Positions 1 to 4,558 of a stretch of DNA of 5,395 nucleotides are shown here, in pieces. This stretch comes from JAGOPO01 sp038065515 (GTDB taxonomy: Bacteria > Patescibacteriota > Minisyncoccia > 2-02-FULL-40-12 > GWA2-44-9). The stretch covers positions 1 to 5,395 of the forward strand of contig JBBTQV010000062.1 of NCBI GenBank assembly GCA_038065515.1, written 5' to 3'. The notes under the pieces were generated by a model, which searched no databases, had not been told where the DNA came from, and saw only the letters and a list, made by a program, of their open reading frames with translations. Made by a program: the position numbers and the translations under genes. Positions within the stretch are counted from its first letter, which is position 1. Each line of letters opens with the position of its first letter.

Positions 1-135
1 CAACGGCCGCCTGACGGCGAATCACTCACCGATCTAAAGACCCGTATGTGGTTGATGCTTTCTGATTTAAATACAAAGTATGCCGGCAAAGATATTCTGC
101 TCGTCAGTCACGAATATCCCATCTGGATGATGACG
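1..135 (+). other. End of a histidine-phosphatase (phosphoglycerate-mutase-like) domain inside IleRS
   Basis: Residues 6-45 of the fragment follow the end of the His-phosphatase fold. There is a GES turn (bases 16-24), a helix with Arg at 43-45, then a beta strand ending in VSH (bases 103-111). In free enzymes VSH is usually followed by G; here it is followed by EYP. The following text (from about base 190) already matches the IleRS region between the RYWGTP strand and the LHRPFID motif, so the domain sits within the synthetase and not at its end. The catalytic RHG histidine is outside the window, so activity cannot be judged. Confidence 0.72.
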
Positions 136-1644
136 GATGCCGCGCAGGCGTGGAACATGGAACAGTCCATCGCAGAAAAAACAAAGCGGGGCGATGATTT
201 TATCGGATTTGCGTCTATTGAGTCGTTGGTCGTGCGCAATCTGCCGCGCGACACCGCAGGCACGCTCGACCTGCATCGCCCGTTCATCGACGACATCGTC
301 CTGAAGCGCCCTAACAGTTCCGCCAAGCTGTACCGCGTTCCGGAAATCGCCGATGTTTGGTTCGATTCGGGGGCGATGCCGTATGCGCAATGGCACTGGC
401 CATTCGAGAACGAACATGAGTTCCGGCAACAATTCCCGGCGGATTTTATTTGTGAAGCTATCGATCAGACCCGCGGTTGGTTTTATACGCTATTGGCGGT
501 TTCCACATTGCTGGGCGATGGCGCACCGTACAAGAATGTGATGTCTCTGGGGCACATTCTGGATGAGAAAGGTCAGAAGATGTCAAAATCAAAGGGTAAC
601 ATTGTTTTGCCTGACGAGGTATTCAACGCGGTTGGCATTGACGCAACTCGCTGGTATTTCTATACGGTTAATTCGCCGGGCGATACCAAGAACTTCTCGA
701 TGAAAGAAGTGCGCGAACGGCTGACCGGGTTCATGATGACGCTCAACAATTGTCGGCGTTTCTATGAACTGTATAAGGCAGACAAATCAATAGCTGACAA
801 CTTACAGCTGACAACAGGAAACTTGCTGGATACATGGATCTTGTCGCGACTTAGTGAAGTCACCGCTCTGGCGACTACGCGGCTGGACATATACGATATC
901 ACCATTGCCGCGCGCGAGTTGGAACGGTTTGTGGTGGACGACTTCAGCCAGTGGTGGCTTCGCCGCAGCCGCAAACGCAGCGATGCGTTGCCTTTGCTGC
1001 GGCACATTCTGCGTTCGCTGGCACTGCTCTTGGCGCCGTTCATTCCGTATATGGCGGAAGAATTGTGGCAGAAGCTGAAGTCGGAAGGTGACCCGCTCTC
1101 GGTGCACTTGGCTGATTGGGCCGTGGCAGATGATGCCGCTGTCGATTTTCAGCTTCACCGGCAGATGGAACAGGTTCGCGAATACATCAGTGCCGGTCTT
1201 GCGGTGCGCAAAGAACAGCAAATAAAAGTTCGCCAACCGCTTCAATCGGTGACCGTTCCCGGAAAACAACTACACAACGATCTTGAAGACCTGATTCGCG
1301 ATGAACTGAATGTGAAAGAAGTGAAATACGAACCGGGTGCTGCGGTGATGCTCGATGTGCATATCGGAACACATCTGCGTGCTGAAGGATTCGCCCGCGA
1401 GGTGATGCGTACGGTGCAGGACATGCGCAAAGAAGCAGGCTGTCAGGTGTCTGACCGTGTGTATTGCCAGTGGTTCAGCGAGGATGCGGAAGTCAGCGCG
1501 GCGCTCTTGGAGCATAGCGATATGATTGCCCGCGAGACGGGATTGTCGGCGTTTGTGCATCAGGCGGACGATAAGACGCTTACCATCGAAAAAAACTTCG
1601 ACCTCGCCCCCGGAAAACCTCTCTGGATTGGTATCAGGAAATAA
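1..1644 (+). CDS. ileS: Isoleucyl-tRNA synthetase, C-terminal part, with an inserted histidine-phosphatase-like domain (5' end outside window)
   Basis: This enzyme charges tRNA-Ile with isoleucine in the cytoplasm. The frame is open from base 1, so the ATG at 46 is internal and 547 residues are visible. Fragment residues 1-45 look like the end of a histidine phosphatase: GES at 6-8, then LLVSHEYP with the candidate phosphate-binding His at residue 37. The synthetase resumes with LDLHRPFIDDIVLK (89-102), DVWFDSG (118-124) and DQTRGWF (155-161). KMSKS, the ATP-binding signature, is at 193-197 (bases 577-591). The anticodon-binding helical domain includes FSQWWLRRSRKR (315-326). The C-terminal domain includes GLAVRKEQQIKVRQPL (399-414) and NVKEV. 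The LHR-ID, GWFYTL and IKVRQPL patterns match the eukaryote-like type 2 IleRS rather than ValRS or LeuRS. The HIGH motif, most of the editing domain and the phosphatase RHG motif would lie upstream. The family call is very secure; the fused domain is likely but only its end is seen. Confidence 0.96.
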   Translation, partial: QRPPDGESLTDLKTRMWLMLSDLNTKYAGKDILLVSHEYPIWMMTDAAQAWNMEQSIAEKTKRGDDFIGFASIESLVVRNLPRDTAGTLDLHRPFIDDIVLKRPNSSAKLYRVPEIADVWFDSGAMPYAQWHWPFENEHEFRQQFPADFICEAIDQTRGWFYTLLAVSTLLGDGAPYKNVMSLGHILDEKGQKMSKSKGNIVLPDEVFNAVGIDATRWYFYTVNSPGDTKNFSMKEVRERLTGFMMTLNNCRRFYELYKADKSIADNLQLTTGNLLDTWILSRLSEVTALATTRLDIYDITIAARELERFVVDDFSQWWLRRSRKRSDALPLLRHILRSLALLLAPFIPYMAEELWQKLKSEGDPLSVHLADWAVADDAAVDFQLHRQMEQVREYISAGLAVRKEQQIKVRQPLQSVTVPGKQLHNDLEDLIRDELNVKEVKYEPGAAVMLDVHIGTHLRAEGFAREVMRTVQDMRKEAGCQVSDRVYCQWFSEDAEVSAALLEHSDMIARETGLSAFVHQADDKTLTIEKNFDLAPGKPLWIGIRK

Positions 1645-1645
1645 G

Positions 1646-1668
1646 ATGTGCAGGGGCATCCTGCACAT
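1646..1668 (+). other. Perfect 9-bp stem-loop just after ileS
   Basis: The arms at 1646-1654 and 1660-1668 are exact complements around a 5-base loop, starting two bases after the ileS stop. No T-run follows, so it is a poor intrinsic terminator; it may protect the 3' end of the ileS mRNA or act as an attenuator. The right arm is part of a tandem TGCACAT repeat (1662-1668 and 1669-1675), so the left part 1645-1652 can also pair with 1669-1676. Confidence 0.6.
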
Positions 1669-1696
1669 TGCACATCATTCGGTTGCGGAGTATGGT
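1668..1696 (+). promoter_or_regulatory. Possible promoter for the membrane-protein gene at 1747
   Basis: TTGCAC (1668-1673), a 17-base spacer and TATGGT (1691-1696) form a weak sigma-70-like pair. Transcription would begin near 1703, exactly at the base of the next hairpin. The -35 match is poor, so this is a suggestion from spacing only. Confidence 0.3.
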
Positions 1697-1703
1697 GTAC
1701 TCA

Positions 1704-1727
1704 ATCCGATTCGTGGGTGAATCGGAT
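1704..1727 (+). other. Perfect 9-bp stem-loop before the Shine-Dalgarno sequence of the 1747 gene
   Basis: The arms at 1704-1712 and 1719-1727 are exact complements around a 6-base loop, followed by GTTCTTT. It could be a weak terminator of ileS read-through. If the promoter proposed at 1668-1696 is real, it would instead be a stabilising hairpin at the very 5' end of the next mRNA. The Shine-Dalgarno GAGGAG begins only 7 bases after the stem and stays free. Confidence 0.55.
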
Positions 1728-1734
1728 GTTCTTT

Positions 1735-1740
1735 GAGGAG
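1735..1740 (+). promoter_or_regulatory. Ribosome binding site that sets the start at 1747
   Basis: GAGGAG lies 6 bases before the ATG at 1747. The frame is also open from an earlier ATG at 1648, but that one falls inside the hairpin after ileS and has no ribosome binding site, so 1747 is preferred. Confidence 0.85.
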
Positions 1741-1746
1741 TGTGTA

Positions 1747-2226
1747 ATGTCGCACGATGAAGAGCTGCATTTCTTGCGTGCAGAACAGAATTCACATTTG
1801 TTTCGCCTCATCCTCGCCCTCGCTGTACTGTCGGCCCTTGTTGCATTTGGTGCCAACAGATATGCCCAACACCAAAAGGCCGTCCGGAATGCGGAGGCCG
1901 CCAACGCCGCAGAGCGCAAGTGGTTTGCGAAGACCGTCGATAAGATCGCCCGGTTGCGGGTTGCTCTCAACGACGCCGATGCCGGGGTTTCTGCTGTCAC
2001 CGCGGCAAACAGCAAGCCAATCCGCAAGGGCGGCAAGGCCGTCCCACAGGAAAAGTGGAGCGAAGAAGGTGCCGCACAATACCGTGTGATGCAGAACAGT
2101 CGGGTCTTGATTGCGAATTCGCTGGACAATCTGGTTGCCGAGTACAACAAACGCCGCGCCGCTTACACTGGCGAGTGGCCCAAGGGCGCAGAGCCTCCGG
2201 CAACGCTGGCTGGCAGTAAGCAGTAG
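1747..2226 (+). CDS. Small single-pass membrane protein with a helical outer or inner tail, unknown function
   Basis: The protein has 159 residues. The N-terminal 17 are polar (MSHDEELHF), followed by one hydrophobic segment at about 18-36 (LFRLILALAVLSALVAF). The rest is a charged, alanine-rich, mostly helical domain: a first helix from about 40 to 78, a basic linker near 88-100 (KPIRKGGKAV) and a second helix from about 105 to 140, ending in a Pro/Ala-rich tail. No signal cleavage site is evident, so it is probably anchored by the N-terminal helix. The stretch NSLDNLVAEYNKRRAAYTG faintly recalls the last helix of LemA-type membrane proteins (a YN followed by a short tail), but the length and remaining pattern do not let me claim that family. 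It stands alone, between hairpins and its own terminator. There are no cysteines and no catalytic motif that I can see. Confidence 0.88.
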   Translation: MSHDEELHFLRAEQNSHLFRLILALAVLSALVAFGANRYAQHQKAVRNAEAANAAERKWFAKTVDKIARLRVALNDADAGVSAVTAANSKPIRKGGKAVPQEKWSEEGAAQYRVMQNSRVLIANSLDNLVAEYNKRRAAYTGEWPKGAEPPATLAGSKQ

Positions 2227-2235
2227 CCGCACCAC

Positions 2236-2265
2236 GGAGCCCCGCCACGGCGGAGCTCTTTTTTT
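2236..2265 (+). terminator. Intrinsic terminator after the membrane-protein gene
   Basis: A GC-rich stem (2237-2245 with 2250-2258, one C/A mismatch, four-base loop) is followed directly by seven T residues at 2259-2265. It begins ten bases after the stop codon, and its strength separates this gene from the metallopeptidase gene. Confidence 0.88.
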
Positions 2266-2280
2266 GCGCACAGCGCGTCG

Positions 2281-2289
2281 TGATACAAT
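2281..2289 (+). promoter_or_regulatory. Extended -10 promoter element for the metallopeptidase gene
   Basis: TGATACAAT contains an extended -10 (TG, one base, TACAAT; five of six matches to TATAAT). It ends six bases before the ATG at 2296, so the predicted first transcribed base is the A of the start codon and the mRNA would be leaderless. No clear -35 is present, as is common with extended -10 promoters. The preceding terminator makes a separate promoter necessary. Confidence 0.72.
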
Positions 2290-2295
2290 ACGCAG

Positions 2296-2697
2296 ATGTC
2301 TATTGGCTGGATTATCCGTGCAGTTACCCGGCCGCGGCCGCCCATGGCTCGCGCCCAATACCTGCAGCACCGCGAAGTCGCCCGCGCATTTATCGGAGAG
2401 CGTGTTGCATATTGGCAGAGCGTACAATCGTTCGTGGTGGGGCGCGTGAGTATCAAAAACCACAGCCGTATCTGGGGTAGCTGTTCAAGTCTCGGCAATC
2501 TGAATTTTAACTGGCGCCTGGTACATCTGCCGCCCGAACTGGCTGACTATGTCGTTGTGCATGAATTGTGTCACACCATTGAACACAATCATTCACGCAG
2601 ATTCTGGACTCTCGTGGAAATCCTGATGCCCGACTGGCGCGTCTGTCGTGCAGCGTTGCGGCACTACCACCCGTCGAACGAAAGGATACTTGCGTAG
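2296..2697 (+). CDS. Minimal YgjP/WSS-type zinc metallopeptidase (DUF45, M48-like)
   Basis: The predicted product is a zinc-dependent peptidase of 133 residues, acting in the cytoplasm because there is no signal peptide or membrane segment. The zinc site is HELCH (residues 89-93, bases 2560-2574), with a third ligand, His99, in EHNHSRRFW. Upstream, IWGSCSSLGNLNFNWRL (59-75) is the diagnostic block of the YgjP/DUF45 family, and PPELADYVVVHELCH is also typical. Family members are commonly around 200 residues or more with an N-terminal beta domain; here only about 50 residues precede the WGSC block, so this is a compact form. The start at 2296 lacks a Shine-Dalgarno sequence but sits at the predicted transcription start. 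Its substrate is unknown. In some bacteria YgjP-like proteins are found near nucleic-acid repair or restriction genes; nothing here supports that link. Confidence 0.92.
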   Translation: MSIGWIIRAVTRPRPPMARAQYLQHREVARAFIGERVAYWQSVQSFVVGRVSIKNHSRIWGSCSSLGNLNFNWRLVHLPPELADYVVVHELCHTIEHNHSRRFWTLVEILMPDWRVCRAALRHYHPSNERILA

Positions 2698-2717
2698 GAG
2701 GGACGGTCATGTACTAT
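2690..2717 (+). promoter_or_regulatory. Possible promoter for the secreted-protein gene
   Basis: TTGCGT (2690-2695), a 16-base spacer and TACTAT (2712-2717) precede the gene at 2736. The -35 overlaps the stop codon of the metallopeptidase gene. The same hexamer and spacer length occur before the gene at 5051. Transcription would start near 2724, giving a 12-base leader that still includes the Shine-Dalgarno sequence. Confidence 0.42.
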
Positions 2718-2724
2718 TGCGCCT

Positions 2725-2730
2725 AGGAGG
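2725..2730 (+). promoter_or_regulatory. Ribosome binding site of the secreted-protein gene
   Basis: AGGAGG, a full Shine-Dalgarno core, lies five bases before the ATG at 2736 and fixes that start. Confidence 0.88.
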
Positions 2731-2735
2731 CGAAT

Positions 2736-3281
2736 ATGCGCGTTCTTTGTGTTGGCACTGCAGTTCTTTTCATGGTGTGTCCGTTGTCGTTGTACGCGCA
2801 GATCGAGCGGGAAGTTGACTTGAAGTTTACCGCAGAGCTTCCGGAGGGTGTCCCGGACTCGACCGAATGGCCGGGGCATGTCATGATCACGAACCTAAAT
2901 ATTGCCAATCCCGTCGGTGAAAGGCGGAAAGAGGATCCTGTTGCCGTGTGGATGACTGCCCAGGGAATCTGTCCTCATAACGAGGGTGCGTGTGGGTTCA
3001 GAATGTATGCGGATTCCTCTGGCCGGAACGAAGAAGAGACGCGTACCTATGAGCGTGTGGTGCGCATCGTCGTGCGCAACGAGTCGGGGAAACTCGTTGA
3101 GTGTCTGGGGTACTGGGCTGGTGCCAACAACATCGTGCAACGGCAGTCTTTTTGGCTCCGGAGCGAAGATCAGTGGCGGAAGCGGACTGATGAAACCCTG
3201 TTCGGCCTTGATGTGCTGGAAAAGGCGGATGTGCTTTTTCTCCTTCGTGTCGAAGCGATACTCAAAAAATCCAGACTATGA
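2736..3281 (+). CDS. Secreted protein of unknown function with three cysteines
   Basis: The protein has 181 residues. Residues 1-21 form a classic Sec signal peptide: short basic start (MRV), hydrophobic core, then PLSLYA with predicted cleavage before QIE. There is no lipobox, since the Cys at 5 and 15 lie within the signal. The mature part of about 160 residues looks beta-rich, with Cys79 and Cys86 in GICPHNEGACGF and Cys123 in VECLGYW. The first two could form a disulfide. Aromatic and charged residues alternate through the middle, and the C-terminus is helical and basic (VEAILKKSRL). I do not recognise the family. The gene has its own ribosome binding site and a strong terminator after it, so it is probably a single-gene unit; the product would act in the cell envelope or outside the cell. 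Confidence 0.9.
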   Translation: MRVLCVGTAVLFMVCPLSLYAQIEREVDLKFTAELPEGVPDSTEWPGHVMITNLNIANPVGERRKEDPVAVWMTAQGICPHNEGACGFRMYADSSGRNEEETRTYERVVRIVVRNESGKLVECLGYWAGANNIVQRQSFWLRSEDQWRKRTDETLFGLDVLEKADVLFLLRVEAILKKSRL

Positions 3282-3304
3282 GATCGGAATGACAGACCGC
3301 TCTG

Positions 3305-3336
3305 ACGGCCCCGCGCACGGGGCCGTTTTATTCTCT
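3305..3336 (+). terminator. Intrinsic terminator after the secreted-protein gene
   Basis: A perfect 8-bp stem (3305-3312 with 3319-3326, ACGGCCCC and its complement) encloses a six-base loop, followed by the T-rich run TTTTATTCTCT. It begins 23 bases after the stop codon. Confidence 0.93.
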
Positions 3337-3355
3337 AGGGTATCGGTGTATTCTT

Positions 3356-3360
3356 GGAGG
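3356..3360 (+). promoter_or_regulatory. Ribosome binding site of the 55-residue protein gene
   Basis: GGAGG lies four bases before the ATG at 3365. The signal supports this short reading frame as a real gene. A weak TATTCT (3349-3354) is nearby but would place the start of transcription inside the ribosome binding site, so I do not call it the promoter. Confidence 0.78.
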
Positions 3361-3364
3361 GAGC

Positions 3365-3532
3365 ATGCCATATAAGATAGTAAAACGAACCGGAGTCAGA
3401 CCGTGGAAAATCATTAACTTGGACCGCAATGAAATGGTCGGCTCCAGTGTGACGAAAAAGATGGCGGAGGCATCAGCGCGAGCACGCTTGGCCGGTGAGC
3501 ACGGAGGACTGTTACGCCGCAAGCGACGCTAG
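3365..3532 (+). CDS. Small basic protein, 55 residues, unknown function
   Basis: A short gene with a good ribosome binding site, lying between a terminator and the promoter of the DoxX gene. It reads MPYKIVKRTGVRPWKIIN at the start, then LDRNEMVGSSVTKKMAEASARARLAGEH, and ends in a very basic tail (LLRRKRR). The pattern, two short beta strands around a turn (WKIINLDRNEMVGSS) and one helix (KKMAEASARARLAGE), resembles small orphan proteins I associate with CPR bacteria, in which a strand ends in a V/I-N-x-x-T-G-like turn and a helix carries Lys/Ala/Arg. That likeness is from memory. The excess of Arg and Lys fits RNA or ribosome binding, but no function is shown. Confidence 0.8.
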   Translation: MPYKIVKRTGVRPWKIINLDRNEMVGSSVTKKMAEASARARLAGEHGGLLRRKRR

Positions 3533-3567
3533 GGTGTGTTTACCGGGAGGACATGTGCGAGTCCTCG

Positions 3568-3576
3568 TGATATCAT
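3568..3576 (+). promoter_or_regulatory. Extended -10 promoter element for the DoxX gene
   Basis: TGATATCAT contains TG, one base and TATCAT (five of six matches). It ends nine bases before the ATG at 3586, so transcription should begin about three bases before the start codon. The eight bases TCGTGATA are shared with the promoter before 2296. A 6-bp inverted repeat (3547-3552 with 3561-3566) lies immediately upstream, with no T-run. Confidence 0.68.
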
Positions 3577-3585
3577 AGAAAGACT

Positions 3586-4140
3586 ATGCCAAAACAACTC
3601 ATGACCTTTCAGGATTCGCCGGTAGCGCAGTTTGTGTTCGGCAGTACAAAGGCCGCATGGCTCTGGTTGGCGGTGAGGTTGTATGTGGGGTGGGCGTGGC
3701 TGGAAACGGGGTGGGATAAGGTCAATAATGCTGCATGGGTAGGGGACAAAGCCGGAGTTGCAATCACCGGTTTTGTGCAGGGAGCTCTCGCGAAGACTGC
3801 CGGACCGCACCCCGATGTGCAGGGATGGTATGCGTGGTTCCTCTCGCATGCAGTATTGCCGAATGCGCCTGTGTGGGGTCAGGTTGTTGCGTGGGGTGAG
3901 CTAGCCGTCGGCATCGGACTTATTCTCGGCGCACTAACCGGCGTCGCTGCTTTTTTTGGTGCGTTTATGAATCTAAACTTTCTCATGGCGGGTTCGGTAA
4001 GCGTAAATCCCATACTTGGCGTGATGGCGCTTGGCCTGATGATGGCTTGGAAAGTTGCCGGTTACATCGGTGTTGACCGGTGGTTATTGCCGCTGCTGGG
4101 CACGCCGTGGCGGCCGGGTAGTATATTCCACGGAAAGTAA
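3586..4140 (+). CDS. DoxX-family integral membrane protein
   Basis: The protein has 184 residues and about four membrane helices: near 24-41 (WLWLAVRLYVGWAWLETGW), 95-114, 117-136 and 143-162. Family marks include RLYVGWAWLETGWDKV, the WY-x-WFL segment at 81-85, GELAVGIGLILGALTG (104-119), the N-F-LMAGSVSVNP block (131-142) and a terminal GVDRWLLPLLG. These match DoxX/DoxD-like proteins. In Acidianus, DoxD with DoxA forms thiosulfate:quinone oxidoreductase; most bacterial DoxX proteins are less well defined, and some act in oxidative or thiol stress. A rhodanese follows 23 bases later, which fits sulfur or thiol chemistry. No Shine-Dalgarno sequence beyond a weak AGAAAG is present. The ATG at 3586 is chosen over 3601 because it lies next to the predicted transcription start. 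Confidence 0.93.
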   Translation: MPKQLMTFQDSPVAQFVFGSTKAAWLWLAVRLYVGWAWLETGWDKVNNAAWVGDKAGVAITGFVQGALAKTAGPHPDVQGWYAWFLSHAVLPNAPVWGQVVAWGELAVGIGLILGALTGVAAFFGAFMNLNFLMAGSVSVNPILGVMALGLMMAWKVAGYIGVDRWLLPLLGTPWRPGSIFHGK

Positions 4141-4152
4141 TTTGTGTAACCT

Positions 4153-4158
4153 TATCTT
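4153..4158 (+). promoter_or_regulatory. Possible -10 element for the rhodanese gene
   Basis: TATCTT ends five bases before the ATG at 4164, in the 23-base gap after the DoxX gene. The pyrimidine-rich bases before the ATG (TCTTCTCCT) cannot act as a Shine-Dalgarno sequence. The gene could be transcribed from here as a leaderless mRNA, or be translated from the DoxX transcript by coupling. No -35 is seen. Confidence 0.4.
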
Positions 4159-4163
4159 CTCCT

Positions 4164-4499
4164 ATGGACGAAATGCGTGTAAAGCCGACGGGACCGGAGC
4201 ATGATAAAGCCGGTCAGGCAGTGGAGGATGTGGCCGCTGATGCGGCGGTGCTTCTGGATGTTCGCAGTGACGAAGAATGGGTTGTCGGCCATGCAAAAGG
4301 CGCAACCCATTGGGAACTGGCGCGGCTTGAGGCTGGCGAGTTGCCCGATATTCCGAAAGACGCGCGCGTATATGTGTACTGTGCTGTGGGCGGTCGGGCG
4401 CAAGTGGCAAAAGAGATACTCATACAGAATGACTGGAACGATGTGACCAATATCGGCGGCCTTGAAGACTGGGAGAATGCCGGCGGTGAAGTTGAGTAA
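4164..4499 (+). CDS. Single-domain rhodanese (sulfurtransferase)
   Basis: Rhodanese-fold enzymes move a sulfur atom through a cysteine persulfide, classically from thiosulfate to a thiol or cyanide acceptor. This cytoplasmic protein has 111 residues, the usual size of a one-domain form. The active-site loop is C73-A-V-G-G-R78 (Cys codon at 4380-4382), the six-residue CX4R loop of sulfur rhodaneses rather than the longer loop of Cdc25-like phosphatases. The N-terminal signature LLDVRSDEEWVVGHAKGATH (30-49) and the final IGGLEDWENAG (97-107) also fit. Nothing suggests loss of activity. It follows the DoxX gene by 23 bases and precedes the cupin gene by 59 bases. The ATG at 4164 has no ribosome binding site; the ATG at 4173 is a possible alternative. 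Confidence 0.93.
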   Translation: MDEMRVKPTGPEHDKAGQAVEDVAADAAVLLDVRSDEEWVVGHAKGATHWELARLEAGELPDIPKDARVYVYCAVGGRAQVAKEILIQNDWNDVTNIGGLEDWENAGGEVE

Positions 4500-4533
4500 C
4501 CTCCGGCTTGCCCGAGCACGACGCGAGATTACC

Positions 4534-4550
4534 CTATTTTTTTGAAATAG
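4534..4550 (+). promoter_or_regulatory. Inverted repeat CTATTTTTTTGAAATAG before the cupin gene, possible operator or promoter
   Basis: CTATTT (4534-4539) and AAATAG (4545-4550) are exact complements around a five-base centre, ending 8 bases before the cupin ATG. The AT-rich stretch stands out in a GC-rich gap. It may contain the -10 region of the cupin promoter or bind a regulator. The T-run comes before rather than after the stem, so it is not a normal terminator on this strand. Confidence 0.4.
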
Positions 4551-4558
4551 AAACCGCC

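Noticed and set aside
792..815. Direct repeat AGCTGACAAC (792-801 and 806-815) within ileS
   Set aside because: The two copies are 14 bases apart and read in different frames within ordinary coding sequence, so chance is the simplest explanation.
46..1644. ATG at 46 as the true start of a short IleRS
   Set aside because: The frame is open from base 1 and the bases before 46 encode the GES motif of the phosphatase part. A synthetase starting here would lack its HIGH motif.
1648..1746. Upstream extension of the membrane-protein gene to the ATG at 1648
   Set aside because: The extension is encoded by two hairpins, has no ribosome binding site and adds an unlikely cysteine-rich start. The ATG at 1747 has GAGGAG six bases before it.
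1792..2463. 223-residue open frame on the - strand
   Set aside because: It runs across the membrane-protein gene, its terminator and the metallopeptidase start, has no recognisable domain and no start signal. It is a shadow frame of GC-rich coding sequence.
3547..3566. Inverted repeat before the DoxX gene as a terminator
   Set aside because: The stem is only 6 bp with an eight-base loop, and it is followed by GTGATATC rather than a T-run. It may be incidental.
4508..4558. TTG start at 4508 for the cupin
   Set aside because: The added 17 residues are outside the family's conserved start MSYQSN, and the stretch holds the AT-rich inverted repeat expected of a promoter region.
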